64,000 bases of DNA from Isoetes taiwanensis (lineage: Eukaryota; Streptophyta; Lycopodiopsida; Isoetales; Isoetaceae): NCBI GenBank assembly GCA_021234155.1, contig JAJEKV010000067.1, forward strand, positions 832,888-896,887, read 5' to 3'. A program made the translations under genes and the position numbers. Shown piece by piece: positions 1-14,814 of the stretch (position 1 is its first letter; each line of letters begins with the position of its first letter). A model generated the notes under the pieces. It saw only the letters and a list, made by a program, of their open reading frames with translations. It searched no databases and was not told the origin of the DNA.

Positions 1-3000
1 CTGGTATTGCTTTGATTCAATTCGTATTGCTGATGTCATCCAACCATATGCCTCTTGTCAGGGTAAACTTGACAATGTTACATCACAGGATAACAGTTCT
101 TCTTCCATGCCCCTTCACCTTCCTCATGTTCTTGTAACAGGTGCCGCTTAATCAATGAAGAGACCTTTACATCATAGCGAAGAAGCCTTCTTATGCGAAC
201 TAACTGTTTATGCATTGAGTTTAACAACCAAATGATTTCATCATCTTGGAGGCCACAGCCGCACTCACCTCGGTAGTCTTGAGGATCAAATATTGAGTAT
301 CTTGAGAGGAGCACCGTCCATTAAGGTGTTATTGGTACATTTACGAGCATAAGCATCCCGAACTCGTTTCCGCCATACAGACTTAAGTCCTTAGCGAAGA
401 CGATCTTGCGCAAGCATCATGGGACCCTCTGAGAAGGCGCTGGGCCGTCTCTCTGCTTCCTCCCCAGTTTTTTTCCTGTTTTTGGCTCTTGAACCTGCTC
501 TTGGATGATAGTGGGTGAGTCTTTTCTCAGCCGTAACTCCTCCCGGACTTCGTTCTCACTGACTTTGTTTGCGGGGGTCTTTTATATTCTATCCATTCTT
601 GGCGGGCATGACGGAGTTAGCTGCATATAAGAAATTTTACGTGTAAGGAAAGCATGTCGATAATGAGGCGGGGGCGCCTGCAAAGTTAACAGCTTTTTTA
701 GATCAAAAACCAAACAAGATAATCACGGGGGAAGCGTCAAAGTGATGCGTTGCCAATCCGCTTTGGCGTGTATTCATCGACATTCCTGGCGGAATACCGC
801 CAGGCGGCAAAATAACAACATGAACTCGCCCGGTAACGGTCGCGCTGGTGTGGTCGTCCATGAGAATAAGCGTATGTGAATACGTCGGTGATTGGCAAGC
901 CAGCTGCATTCGCGCAGGCGTCGAATCACTTGATAATCCGGTTCGTGGCAATTCGGCTGGCGTGTATTCATGGTGACAGTCGCGAATACCCGGGCTTTCG
1001 GTCGCGTGATTCCGCCAGGCGGAATAAGAGACGCCAACCAGAAAGCGGCTGGGCTGCTATATATATTTGTTACTGTGATATATATTCCTACGATATACTA
1101 ACCTTTATAAAAGACTTAGCATTTGGATCAATATTTACTAATCTCTTGCGGGTCCTACTGCGGGGTATAGAGCTTAGAAACTTCGACCAACTCTGTGGTT
1201 GTGTCGATACACATTGTTTATGGGTTTCGCTGGTTGAATAAGGATATTGTGCCTCAATAGAATATTGTCAGTCATGTGAGAGCATACATTTAAGTTCTCA
1301 CGGTTAGCTCTTCTGGTGTTATCCCTTTGGGTGAACATCCTTTCTTATCCCAAAGGCTTATTCTGTTTGGCATGGGAACTTGGCTGGATTCCCTGCCATG
1401 TACTCGGCTTATTTTCTCTTGGGGTCCGCCTCCACTAAGACTTGAAACATATGATCTGCAGACTGATTAACATGGATGGGATAATAATTATTGATGGTGG
1501 TTATGCATATGACTAGCTTCTACTCATTACCTCAATTTCTTGAATTTCTTTTTGAATCATTTTCTTAAAATGCAAGCTATTCTGGGGATGTCCTTTCCAC
1601 AGAGTCGAGCCGTCTTGAAACATCCCGGTATCAGTGCTTCATCTCACTGGGGTGGCCTTGGAGGGTCCTCATAAAGCTCTCCTCAGCTGCAGGACACCTT
1701 CACTAGCCGAAACTGGATTGAGGGCATTTGACCATCCATACTTAGCTGCCATTTCGGCTCACGTCCTTTGCGCCCGCCAGACCATCTTTGGCGTTGCACA
1801 TGTGCTCAAATCTGGCGAGATGCTGTAGTTCTTCCCACAACCTCACTGGGAGTTGACCAGAGATCTAGCTCTGCTCCTCACAAGTGATAAGGGCTTGCCT
1901 TGTTTCACCTTCCCATAAAGGTCAGTCTTTTCTTGCAGGTAGCTTTTGCAGATCCACTTTTCATTTTTGTTTCATCATGCCGCTTAGGCATGTCATCCAT
2001 CTTCTCCTGGTATGGGATGCAGCTTATGCCTTTCTGATAATGGATCCGCTATCATCCATCACGACCAGAAATGCATGAATGCTTTATTCCTCACGTTGGG
2101 CTTTCCTTCTTCATGGTGGCTGGGTATCTTGAGCCTCTTGCTTTCTTGGGAGGTAGCAGGAGCGGTCATTTACAGTTTTGTCTACTTACACCCGCAAACA
2201 GCGATTTTGTGCAGCGCGTTGGTGGTCATCAGTTCGGCCGGGAATGTGCCGTGTCACGGTCGATTCTGGACATGCACTCTGGTGCCAATTCGTCAGAGCC
2301 ACCACGGTCGAAGGCGGAATTAGCTAAACAGGTCATACTACGCTGGTGTAAACCGACGGGTTAATCCACAGTACAGGACGATTCAAAACTGAGGACATTT
2401 GTGCTCTGGGATGCAAATGGAAGTCACCAGTGATGACTAAAGAAATGATGAAAGATTATCGGCAACTATGATTTAAGTCAACGCTAGAAATGACAAGCGA
2501 GGGCATGGCGGGGAAGGTATACAATCTGCATTCACAGGAGCAAACTTTGAACTTATTGAATGAATAACTCGCGGTAATACCATTATGACCTTCTCTGCTG
2601 CACGAGTTTGAGCCGGCACGACCGCTGGGCGCATCACTGTGATGATCTTGGCGGCGCCACCAGGAGTTGTGAGTTCACGGCCTGGGTTCTTGGCGTCTCC
2701 CGGAGCAATCGACAATCAAAGCAAAAATGGAATTCAAAACTTATAGATTTGCATAAAGGCGTTAGGTGACACTGGAGTGAGCAGTTCATTCGAGGATGAG
2801 CTTTTCAAAGCAAATAATTGATTTATTAAAATATAACAATGGATAAACTTCTAATCGGCGGTCCATAGAGGGCGGATGTTTAAATTTCCACTGGATCGAC
2901 TTTCGCTGACGGTTATAAACTTCACGATTGGGTCTAATGGACTGATGTCACGAGCAGAACAATAGCTCCTGACGCCGTATTGTCAAAATCCATAATTAGA

Positions 3001-4690
3001 ATTTCACTCAGCGCGGCTAAGCGAGTACAATTAACGGATAATTTGGAAACTACCACTAATCTTTAGCGCGGCTGGCTTCGAAAAACTTGGAAGAAACGGA
3101 AGGAACTTTAGAACTTCGAAGAGCTGGGGAAGAAGCTGGCGACACAGCGATGTCGGCGCGCTAAGCTGCAAGTTCATCTGCTCGGATCCAAAACACTCCA
3201 AATTAATCCCGCGATCTTTGCGACATTGAGCGTTGGGGAAGAATACCACATCGGCAGCGAATTTAGAGGGTGGAAATTTAAGATAGAGATCGATCCGATC
3301 CGGAAGCAATGTCACATATTGGAGTTCCTCTTGGAAGTGATCATGTGAAGATTCTGGTAACAGGTTGCCATTTCAGCATTGGAAACTGTACCGGAAGGCA
3401 TCACGGTGGAACCGCAGTCAACCTTAAGACCTTTGTTGCATGGCTAGTGATTACGCTTCAAGAATGCTGGGTTTCCATTTTTCTTGGAAGACATAGAGGA
3501 AGATTGGTGCTCATGCAGAAATACTGTTGATTCTGTCTTATAGCATAAATTAAAAGGCTTGCATGCGGACCATTCTTTAAAATTGCAAAACCATAAGGCT
3601 GGACGAAACGTTGAGGAATTCAAAAACATTTTTCTTTACACATGGATGGGATATTCTTCCTGGATAACATTCTTTTACATTGTTTTAATTACATTGTGTG
3701 TTATTTATCTAGTGTTATTAATGTGTGTTTGTTCACCTCGATATTACGGCAAAATAAAATAGTGACAGTGATGCAACTCTGGTATCAACAACATTTTTCC
3801 CGAACAAGGCCTCACTTCTTACTGACCTTGAGCTAATACCAGGTTGTAACGTAAATGCATGCGTATCACATGTTGTACTTTAAAAGCAATCACTATAGTT
3901 TCTTCGAAATTTGTCTTGTCATTTTAAATTAGAGCTGAAGTGAAGTCGCTGACATGGCTCCATGTTTGTGTGCATTCGCTGTTTACATTGTCACAAAGAT
4001 TGACTTCTTTATGCATTGTTGCATAAAGCTAGATGCATGTGTGTGGTGCATGGAACATGTATTGATGCGACAATTTAAACATTTTGTACTAGGCTTATAT
4101 TTGTGGCGTGATCTCCTCAGCTCTCAAACAAGGCAGAAGAGATCCAGATTAGATAGATCAAGCGAGCATGGTGCCGTTCACTAATTCAGATCTAAATGTT
4201 CATGAAGTGAAATCACATGATGTTTGTGTGTGGAAATGTTTCCATTGTCTTGAGGTCCAATACACTTTAGTAGTACTCGTAATTAAGTATTATAATTCAC
4301 TTGATGTATTAGATGCCTTGACAATTTAACTTATTTTGTACATAAACATATTTGAACTGGCGTGATCTCCCTTGACTCTCTCAAAATTAAATTAAAACCC
4401 ACGAAATTCAAAAGCAGTTTTAGGAAATTGGATTAGCTTAGCTCAAGTTAGAGTTGACACTAAAGAAATATGTTAGGTCATTAATCCCAGCCTTGTTGCC
4501 ATTGAACATTTTACATAAAACACTATTTGCAGGTTGCCGAGAATTCAACGACATGAAATTGATTCACTTTCAAGTTGATGAAACTAAAAGAAACTTATAT
4601 TCTGATCGGTGAAATCCTTGTGTTGCCATTAAAGAAAAAAAGTTTACATAAGGCCTTTTATTAGAGTTGCCCAGCTACGTATTTACAAAT
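1..4690. other. intergenic, no recognisable gene
   Basis: Both strands carry only short open frames without a family motif I recognise. The stretch from about 700 to 1030 is more GC-rich than its surroundings and contains degenerate repeats. The 1300-2400 stretch has several modest plus-strand open frames but no conserved motif and no convincing splice structure. I see no transposon ends here. An old, decayed element or an unrecognised gene remains possible. Confidence 0.5.
764..1022 (+). repeat. degenerate direct repeat pair with small palindromes
   Basis: The 13-mer GGCGTGTATTCAT occurs at about 764 and again at about 959. Both copies are followed downstream by a CCGCCAGGCGG palindrome (near 798 and 1013). 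The copies differ in the length between these marks. It looks like a diverged tandem duplication of roughly 200 bp in a GC-rich island. Function unknown. Confidence 0.4.
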
Positions 4691-5019
4691 TACAAGTTAG
4701 GCGGTTGAGGAGATGCTGCGGCTATGTTACAAAATTACGGAAGTTCCTGGGCGCGGTTTTAAAGGGAATGCCTAGCTCGCTCTTGATCAAAAAAACTAAA
4801 TAACAACAAAACAAAAACAAAATCAAGCCACTCCTACCTCCTGCTCTTCTTCCTTCTCTCTTCTTCCTACGAGCTTTCATGCGCCTAAATAGGTCTCTTG
4901 ACAACATCTTCATCTTTTCTTCTCTAATTATTATGCCTTCCTCATTTCTTCAACCTTTTCTCCAATCCGTTCTCATCTCCTCTCCACAGATGAGGGTATA
5001 CCAGGAGACTAAGAGGCTG

Positions 5020-5181
5020 CTAGTCTTGGTGGCAAATTCTCGTCTTTTCCCGGGCCGGGCCAGCCACAGAAGAAATAACTCCTGCATATTCATCCAGGAT
5101 AATTTGTGGGAGGCTTGGAAGCCTGTTGACATCTATGAGGAGGGAATGGATTTCTTTATCAATTTTTTCCTGTAGAGACAT
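5020..5181 (-). CDS. short ORF, unknown
   Basis: A 53-codon ATG-initiated frame begins MSLQEKIDKEIHSLLIDVNR and continues with a proline/leucine-rich stretch before a TAG stop. Charge periodicity in the first 30 residues suggests a short amphipathic helix. Downstream on the same strand the frame is closed by several stops, followed by a purine-rich, basic stretch. It could be the first exon of a decayed gene or chance. I do not recognise a family. Confidence 0.2.
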   Translation of the reverse strand: MSLQEKIDKEIHSLLIDVNRLPSLPQIILDEYAGVISSVAGPAREKTRICHQD

Positions 5182-8100
5182 GGCTCACCATGGTAGAAGG
5201 AAGAAAGGATTGGCGCTAGAAGGAAGGAAGGATTGGCGGTTGAAAGAATGGTCGGGTTTCTTATAAGTAGCGGTTGTAATTATGATTCCATCCCATCATA
5301 CAAAGATTTTATATCATATCAGATTACCTATCATTGCTTCTATTGAATTAATTCTGCATACACAAGTTATCATAATTCTCTATAGAATTACCCCCATATC
5401 ACTATACTTAAAACCTATGTTTTCATTAATTTTTTGTATAATTACCTAGACCCCAGCTATACTTACAACCAACTTTGGCCCATCTAGATTCCCACCTATA
5501 CTTACCTCGTAGTACTACTAGCATACACCTGTGTTACCATTAATTTTAATAATTACCTCGCTTTGGCTGTACCCCTACAACCTATTTTTGTTGCACTTAC
5601 AACATATATTTGTCCATTTAATGGTTTCTTATGACATTCTTAAAAAGTTCCTTTAATGGGTTCTCAAATTACTTTGTCCTTTTCAATAACATTAAAGACA
5701 TTTCATTATAGGTGAAGTGTGGATCCTAAAAAAAGGGTAAAAATGTAATGCTATCCCTGACATGTTTCAAGATTATTACCATGTTTCTTATCACATTTGT
5801 TACCCCATTGTAAACATTGTTCTTGTAGGTCAATGCTGTGGACCTCCCAAAGGGGTGTTGAAATTTGGGACTACTAAGCAAATTGTCCTCTATAGTAGGT
5901 TGGATTGGGAAGAATGAGGGTGAGTGGCTTTCAATGCAATAAGGAGCTTCATGAAATTTGAAGGAACTATCTACTTTCAGCTGATCTATCGGCTATGTCA
6001 ATGATGAAAGGTGGGAGAGGAAGGTTAAGTGGTCAATGATACTAACAATTCAGAAAAATGGAGAAAAAGGATCAAATCACCGAGGATTGCCTTTGCTTGT
6101 ATTAAACAATTGGGTTCCATCGTCATGCTTGGCCCTCTTTGCATTGGAGTTTATACAGGAGACATTCCTTTGAGCAGTTGTGGATGACGATTTTCTTAAT
6201 GCACCTCCAATAGCTGCCAGGACCACATTTTGAGAAGAGGCACACTGGGTGGTGAAACATTATCCTAGCAAGAGGTCCAAGTCAAATGATTATTCCACGT
6301 GAAGCTCGACTAAGGTAAGGGAATGGAATGTTGTTGGGCTAATTGTGTTTGATTTGAAATTGATGAATTGGTGGAAGCAGAGCCACCTTCCAAGTATACT
6401 TGTGATGAGAGGAGGACTTATATACTCCATTCATGAGGCTTTGCACTTCAAGATGAACAATTTCCAAGAAAAAAAATACTTGCTAGGGATATGGATATAT
6501 ATATTGCATGGATACATATTCATGGCATTCAATTTCAACTTGGCAAAATTGGCAACAAGTCATGCAAAAGGGGATAAATTGCATTACATGGAAATAATGG
6601 CATGAGGGCCAACTTCTGGATCTGGCTGCTAGGGAGGTTTTTTTTGAAAAAATATTTGAATTAAATCTTTGAGAATATGCCACATAAAAGTAATGGTTGT
6701 CGAAAGAAAGGGTGCCATCCCATTGTACAGAAGAGCATATTGGAAGGAAGTCAATGCTGCCGAGAACTCTCTGGTACTGCAATATCTCAACCCGGCTTGA
6801 TGGAGACTATGGAGCAAGCACTTCAAGCATGTCACTATAGACACCGAACAACTTTGCAGAAGTGCAGCTTGTGTGTGCCCTAAGTTGAAAAGAAGATTCT
6901 TGATAAGACCAAGCTTAACCAAGCCAAAGGGCTAAGATAAAGGGAACAAATGAAAAGATCACATGACCAACCAATATATCATGTAGATCCACTTATTGGA
7001 TAGTGGAGAACATTATCATGTTTTGGAACCCCAGTATGTTTGTATTATACATGACAAGATGGATCAATGAAGACTTGTTTGCCACAATATAGTTACGCCG
7101 GCAAAATCAATAGAGCTTATCGCTTTGCAAGTCTCGTGGGTGCAATAGTGCATGGCGAGGTGCCAATATTATAGCCATTTTAGTTTGCAATTGTGGGTAT
7201 TGGTCACAATTTTTCATATTGGAAGATTGATGAGGTGCTTGAGGAACTATGAGTGTAGTTATTAGGTGACCTCCACAACCACTGGAGGTGGTAGCCAACT
7301 CACTCTTCCAGTGCATTGTTGGATAGAAAGCCTAATAATTTAGAAGTTTTCTAAGGCAGGGTTTTAGGAAGTCGGTGCTTACAAACATGGCCCAGCCTCA
7401 AGTTCACGTCCCCAACCTCGGGATCTACCACCAAGGTTCCTCCTCCAACTTGACAATTGTCTTTGGGCCGAATAAAAAATTATATGTTCTCATTTCCTAT
7501 CTTATTTAACAGGCCGTGGGTGTCTTTGAAAAAGAGTGAATTTAGGGTTCTTAATGCACTGGACATACTCATGAGGGGATGGATGCATTGTTTGGGAAGT
7601 ATGTCTTGCGGTTGAAATCTCAAAGCTGACCCGTCTTCCTAGACTAATGGAAGTTCTTAGTGAATGCATTTCACCTTCTCCTATAGGGTTGATCATACAA
7701 GAGGTGCCTGGTTGGAAGAATTTTGTCGAAGGGTTATGCTCTTGATATGGAAGGTCAATGTAGCCCTCTTGATACACTTTTGGGTCATAGGAAATAAGCC
7801 AATCATGCAATGGAAGATGAGACCTTGGATGATAAATGGAGGCGGATGAGGGAGTACCTATATGAAAGCGCGAAGATGAAAATGGTAAACCCTAAGATTC
7901 CAAGGGGTCAACCAAAAGCTCTTAAGCCTTTTCGGAAGGAGGTGGATTCATTTACCAAGCATTGGGCGGCATTTTGAATACATCAAGTGGAAAAATAACC
8001 CAGATGATACCAACCTTGCATTGATAGATTATTGGACCACGGTACATGGATTATTGGGACAAGTAGACACATCCTCATTGAACTCAAAGATGGATGGCTA

Positions 8101-9480
8101 CCTAAGACTAGATTGGAAGACTTGATATTACCTGAGGAAGCTGATGATGTAGTTAGTAGTATTACTTAAGTCCATGGCTCCTCCATTTTCTTTGAAAAAC
8201 ACTATGTTGGTCCTAGGAAAGGAAAGGCCTAAATAAATATCGGGCGGAGGATTATGATCGAAAGATGACTTCTTTGCCATCAATTTGCACTTATAGTACC
8301 AGGGCGCAAGAGATATACCACAATGTGGATGGGTTACCATCTCAGAGGTTTGCAAAAGTGACATAATGTGAACAAAGTTCGTGTGGAGTGGTGGTTTCAG
8401 TGCACCGAGTTAAATCGTTGGAGGAAGAAAGGTATAGAGGCTGGACAAAGAAATGGAAGAGAAACCCTAACAAATTGTTAGTTAGATTTGGTTAGATATT
8501 ATTTTGTTTTCATGGACCTGAGGTCATCGAGGGCAAGGCTGCTAGGGTTACAATACCTGTGGAAGTGAGGAAGAAAGCTATGATATCTCTAGGGGTCAGT
8601 CAGGAAGTAATTTAATATGTAACTTTCTGACATGCATGGCAAAATATTTTTAATTTTTAAATACAATCATGTTGTCTTTGTTATAAAAAGTCACACGTTC
8701 TCGTGCAAATTTACTAACTTAGGAAAGGATTGCGATTGCAAAATGGTCCAAAATCGACATAAATCAATTTAAATGAATGATGGTTTGAAATCAGTCTCAC
8801 GAAGCAGAGTCCTAGCAATCCCGAGGCAGCCTACAAGTGAGGCATAAAACGAGACAATGTCTCCACAGTCTACGATAGAGAAGCCACAACAAGCGAGAGG
8901 GCTCACACGGCTAAAGTGACCCCGACTCACAAGGGGCATTCACCACGATTCTGGTGCACCACTTGCAGAAGCACCTAACCTGGGTGGGGAAGTGAGCTCC
9001 TCCATCCCGCGATCCAAGCCCGGCGCCATCGAGAACCCGGAAGGCATGAGACCACTTGCTGAAGGGCGTTAATGTCATGAATAGCCTTGACACCAGTAGC
9101 AGATTGTACACAAAACAAAGAAGACACAACATCCCGAGATAGACAACTTCAAACTGCACCACCACATCTGTCCAGGGACTATAGGTATATGTAGCGGAAT
9201 ACTCCACTTGTTCACTAGATGGCGGTCGCCCTTCCAGCGAAAGCGGCTTCAGAAAGAACTCCGCAGAAACTAGCCGACCACCCCAATACCATTCCTCCAA
9301 AGGTAAACCCGCGGCCTTTCGCCTCCAAGCGAACTAGCGTCCGAGCATACCTTGTGGCGACCAAGGGCAGAATCTTGCTTGAGGGTAGAAGGAACCCACA
9401 GAAAGGAGAAAGTGGTGATAAAAGGCGGGGCATAATCTAGTTGGAAGAGCACACGCACATGATCCCAAGCCCGCAACACA
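5182..9480. other. intergenic, no recognisable gene
   Basis: The 5.2-8.7 kb part is AT-rich and stop-filled in all frames, with isolated 60-100 codon open frames that share no motif I know. From about 8.9 to 9.5 kb base composition shifts to more GC and the minus strand holds longer overlapping open frames (8911-9527). These could be the decayed 3' part of an older insertion next to the LINE that starts at 9540. No transposon terminus, RNA gene or domain is supportable. Confidence 0.4.
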
Positions 9481-9488
9481 ACCTCTTC

Positions 9489-9517
9489 ACAACACAATCT
9501 CTTCACAAAGCATTGTT
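9489..9517 (+). repeat. left copy of 29-bp repeat flanking the long LINE (probable target duplication)
   Basis: This 29-mer, ending CTTCACAAAGCATTGTT, matches 21275-21303 at 27 of 29 positions. The two copies bracket the minus-strand LINE. A short 16-bp internal duplication (CAACACAACCTCTTCA, then CAACACAATCTCTTCA) precedes it. There are 22 bases between this copy and the poly(T) run at 9540, so it does not abut the tail as a textbook target-site duplication would. Confidence 0.6.
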
Positions 9518-10689
9518 TTAAGGACAATGATAGGGGAGATTTTTTTTTTTTTTTGAGGAATGAAGCTTTTTAATCATTAATTATGGAGAATAAGTACAAA
9601 ATAGAGAATTGCATGACCTGAGGAGCCAGCAATATGTAACATAAGGGAAATATTTTTTGGACTTGATGAAATCCATGTGAATAGTAGCAGCAAAATGAAG
9701 AGTACTTGAAGTAGACGAGAACATAAAGTGTTGCAACATAATGAGGATGCAGATGTCAAAGATATAAACACTTTGAAAAGGAGCGATTATCTTGTATCCC
9801 TTTTTCTCTGATGTGCCTACATTACCCGCATGATTCCAACAAAATCTGCACAAAAAAGTTATGGACGGATGAAGCGGGGATCCGAAATTGTAGGTGTCGA
9901 GCGTGAAAATGGTCCCTAAACTGAGGATAAAGAATAGGAATGAAATTCTTCCCCCAATCAACCACCTCGGTCAGCTGTTTGAGTTACATGTGGAATAAGG
10001 TGGATTAGAGTGCCAGCAATCCAGCTCTGCCTATGGTAGTAGTAGCATTCTCTATAGAACTCAAATTGCATGCGTACATCATGTCCATGTTGTTAGCATG
10101 CATAAACCACCATAGTACATACATTAAGTGTGTCTCTGCTAATTCCTTAGCCCACTCAACCTCTTTCTCTCCAGGATTTCTTTATGCTCTCATATATTTC
10201 CCCTTCGTGACACCATCCAAAAGCGTAATCCCACTTGGTTTTCTGCACTGACTCTGAATCTCATGCCTTTCATTTGTGGGATAAAGGTGTATTTGGGAAG
10301 CCTGATTTCATCAAATTGCATGTCAAGTTTGAACTTGATTCGGAGGATACTCTAGGAAAACGTAATCGTAATTAGTGTTATCAACATGGCAATTTAACTT
10401 TAAATAAATTAAAGCAACCATAGAATTGTCCAATAGAATTCCACTGACTGATCAAATTGAGCATCAACATATTTATTTCTTTGAGCTCTGTATTGGCTCT
10501 AAGTCATAAGTCACACAGTAATTTAATCCAAAAAGTAGACAAATTGTGGCCACCATACAAGCATCTATTTCTATGCTTCCACACATTCGTGAGAGAGATG
10601 AAACTAATGGTATTTTTAAATGCATTATTGTTCATCATAAAATCTAGAATGGAAGTTGGTCTATGAATGTTGAGTGGTCTCAAACCAGA

Positions 10690-13600
10690 TCGAAACTATT
10701 CAATTTTATGGCAAGCAAAGATATGATCCATAGTTTCAATGGAGCCACAACCCGGGGAAACAATGGAGAACTTCCGCCACTGCAGATTTTTCAGTATTAC
10801 GAAACTGTTTGATGATGTTGGATGATTTGAAATGGCCCCGAGATTAGGGACACTTTTGTTAGCAATCAATTAATTGAAGTAAGAAATTTTAGGAGCACAA
10901 TAGGAGTTCCATACATTCCTAAAAAGATTCTTTTTCCACACCGCTCATTTTATATGCCAATATTTAAAACTTTGGAAGATTGATTGGATTTGGACAAGCA
11001 TAAATTCTGGACACTTTGTAAATATTATGGTTGTTCAAAAACCAATCATTTTAAAGAGAATAGGATTGGCATCAATATCTCTATTGACTAATTTATTAAC
11101 AATATGTTATAAAGTAATCTATCGGTACTTGTACTTTGATCAGGAGCTTTAAGCACAGTCCAAGAGATCCATCTGCCATTAGACCAAAAGGTCTCCTATA
11201 TAACAAATGTTATTGAGTCTCCATTTCTTATAAATCATGGATGAATAATAGCCAAAGGATGCCATCTCTTTTTGATAAACCCGAGTTCAAAAATATTCAT
11301 TCTATGGTGGGCACAGTCAATGGTAGAGAAGAAAAATGCTTTGGAAGCATAATTCCAAGCCATCAAAGATTTCTCATCAAAGGAGAAGTATTTGGTGCGA
11401 GTTTGACATCACAAAAAGGTCGAGTAGAGGTAGATGATGGTCAATTGTAGGGTGACCCTTTGATAAAACTTTTGATAGCCATGAATTAATAAAATCAGTA
11501 GCAGCATTTTCCTTTGGAAAAGGGCTTTCCAAATATACTTTCCACCTAGGCATAAGCGAAGTCTTTTATTCTTACACCCCTGACCACCTGATTTTTCCTT
11601 GTAAATATAACCCAAGCACAAGATGCTTCTTGCCCCATATAGTTTCTAATGATTCTCTCAAATGTTGATATATGCATTTTAGGAGCAATGTGAGGGCGAG
11701 AAATAGTGGCAATACTTGAGAAAGGCAATAATGGATGCAAATTATCGACAAAAGAGAGAGGCAAATTTGCCATAATTTTAAGTTTTTTCTAATCTTATCA
11801 ACAATTGGGCTCGAGAGATTTTTATCTTTGATATCCGCATCTAGGGCATTCTAAGAACTTAGTAACTTGATTTACTTGAGGAGATACATTTAATCCAGAA
11901 ATAAATGCTTGGTTAGAGGCCCCAATAATATGCAATTTATGAGTGTTCAAGTGGATCCCGAGAGCATGACTAAAATTTTGAATGATATTCAAGAAGAACT
12001 CTATATTTCTATCATCGTTAAAAATGAGAATGAGCTCATCGCATATTGTAATGAAATTGATTGATTTTTGAGAGTTAGGCATGATTAAACCCTTTTATGT
12101 TTCCCAAATTACGATAATGCATAATGGCCCTTGTTAATTGATCTTTCTTTGCCACAATAAATAGGTAAGGTGCTAAAGGGCAACCTTGCCTTACACCCTT
12201 TTGGAGTGGAAAGAATTTACTAGGTGAACCATTGATTAAGATTGAAGATTGTGCACGAGAGTTCAACCCTATAATAAGATGAATCAGCTTTTGGTAAACC
12301 TATTTTTCTCAGCCCGAGCTCAAAGGAAATCCCATCTGATGGAGTCAAAGGCTTTGGAAAATCTAACTTCAATAAATGCAATTCTACGATTAGAGTGTTT
12401 GGCCCAATGCAAAGCCTTCCATTCTTTTACAATGTAGTTGTCTAGGATATATCTATTTTTGGCAAGAAGGCGAATGATTCATGGAGATAGCACTCTGGAG
12501 GTAACCATTTATTCGATTAGCAATAATTTTTTGCACAGACCTTATATGATGTATTAGTGAGGAAATAGGCCTCCATCCACAGAATTTTTCGGGATTATCT
12601 ATCTTTGGCACAAAAAAGGCAAAACCGAGAAGCTATTGCGGGATCTGCGATGGTTAGTGTACCAAAAACCATGGATCATTTTAGAATGAAATCATGTTTA
12701 ATGACCTCCAAAGCTGGATATAGAACTCAGGAAAGCCATCAGGACCCGGGGCTTTTCCTAGCAAGATGCGAGAAGGGTAGATTTAATCTCATTTTCATTA
12801 GGCGGATCAACAATGTTATATAAGATTGGATTAATATCATAACGAGGGAGATCATTTAAAAGATCAATGAAATTTTGGCTTGAGTGGGTCTGCCGGGGGG
12901 GTGTTGCCATCATTAGAAAGTGCGGCATATTTAGAGTAGAAGAACTCACTAATTTCTTTGGTATCCTTCCGCAGGGAACATCATTGTCATCTTTGATTGT
13001 AAATTTGATTTTTTATAGACTCTATTTTTGGCCACTCTAAAAAAGAATTTAGAGTTATTCTTTGTCCATGTTGGAAAGATATTTTAATTTACATTTGATA
13101 CTGACCTTTGCCTCATATTCTTCTATAGCCTTTATTGTTTGCTCAATATTAGATTCTTGCATGAAGATCTCTATTAAAAGGGATCATTTTTAATCTGTAG
13201 CCTTACATTTTCATACTGTGGAGACATCTTTTCTTTTCCTCTTTTCTTTTTTCATAATTATCTTTAGACCACTTTTTTAATCCGCTTTTTAGAGGCCTTT
13301 ACATTAGCATAGAAATCCCTCATTGAATGGAAAGGATTAACTCTTGGCATTTGAGTAAAAGCTTTAAATTCCTCCACCGAACTTTTTCATTACTAAGGAG
13401 ACTACAATTAAACTTATAAGGACAATTGGGCCCCTTTAATGCTAAGAAAATGTTTGGTCTCGAGAAATGAGGTGGTGGTCGGATATTGAAGTGTCTCATC
13501 AGCTTTGTAAACTACCGCGGCTATCCCAAATAGGATTATCAGAATTATTAATGTAAAATCAGTCAAGGGCACAGAAGACACGTTTGGAACCTTGTTGTTT

Positions 13601-14161
13601 ATTTGACCAAGTGTATTTGGCAGTGGCAGAGGGGATATAGGTGAAGAGGAAGTTATCAATGAAATAGTCCCAGTTGTTTCTCTCAGCTCTCATCATATTA
13701 ATATCATTTCCAAGCTTGAGATCAGGCGTAGGAGTGTTATTAAAATCACCACCAATAATCCATGAGATATAGTTTTGGCTTTCAAGCCAATTACCTATTT
13801 TAGGCCAAAGAAGCTCTCTTTCCTTAGAGGAAGTTGAAGCATAAATGTTAATGACTCCAAAGGTGAGATCATTTTTTTAAAAAATAACTGCCTGCCAGTT
13901 TCTCTCAGGACTGTTATATATAATAGAATGAGATATATTTTTCCAGATGATGCAAATACCACCAGCCGTACGATAAACTTCAATCCGCCAGGAGGAATAT
14001 TCGAGGAGAAATCAATTGGCTAAATTAGAGCACTCAAAGTTTGGAAGCCTCAATTCTTGGAGCAGGATAATGTCAGCATTATAATCTCTCAACTGAGTAA
14101 TCATTCTTCTTCTTTTTAAGGGTCCTTTTATGCCACTTAGATTCCATGAAAGAATTTTCAT
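10690..14161 (-). pseudogene. LINE ORF2 remnant: endonuclease, reverse transcriptase, zf-RVT
   Basis: The ATG at 14161 opens MKILSWNLSGIKG, the classic start of an apurinic-like endonuclease. The catalytic GGDFNN motif is near 13750 and the SDHHLIS motif near 13490. The reverse transcriptase is seen as FSKAFDS near 12340, GVRQGCPLAPYLF near 12190, and a YADD-box position at about 12040 that reads CDEL instead of ADD, so a catalytic aspartate is lost. A zinc-binding region with ETMDHIFACH lies near 10710-10740. A DGVTKG stretch near 10200 may be an RNase H relic, but this is weak. Many stops and frameshifts break the frame throughout, so no active enzyme can be made. It belongs to the same element as ORF1 at 18-20 kb. 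Confidence 0.85.
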
Positions 14162-14814
14162 TGGAAAGAGAAGGGAGAGCAAGTAAGAGAAGATAAATTA
14201 ATGGGAGCTCTTTTTTCTGCTCCTTGTGTTTTTCTTTGATTGGAGCCTGGTGTTTAAGGCAGGCATTAGAGGAAATTTGAGATATCATTTCATCCCCATA
14301 AGAATCCTCCAATGGAATGGCTACCCTCTATTAACTGCAATTAATGCAGCACCAACAACTTCATTGCTGTCGTTTTTTCCCCATAACTTTTGATCCACTT
14401 GTCAAAATGTTGCGGCGTTTGTTGCATTAGATACGGAATGAAAAGATCTTTCCAATGATATATGGTTATGATGTATTTCAATATGGTCATATGCGTTAAC
14501 CTTAAAAAAATATAATTTTTTGCTTATTTCTTATATATTTATATCGTAAAAGATATATGAATGGGTTATCACTAGATAGATCTTGTGAAGACGAACCCAT
14601 TGCTACAAAAAGTTTTTGAATCGGAGTTCTGGATCAAAAGTTATAATGAAAAATGATACTCGAAGTTAGTTGGTTGTTTGCATTAATTCTGTTTGCCACA
14701 TAATCTTGGAATGAGAGATATCTTTTGGAGCTCTTCTCTTATTGGACAGTTTAAAAAGCTGACATGGCATTTTAAGCATCCCTTAATGGGACAAAATATG
14801 ATCTCATTTTTCCT

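Noticed and set aside
1300-2400. Organellar DNA insertion in the GC-richer stretch
   Set aside because: No organellar gene or intron motif could be recognised; composition alone is insufficient.
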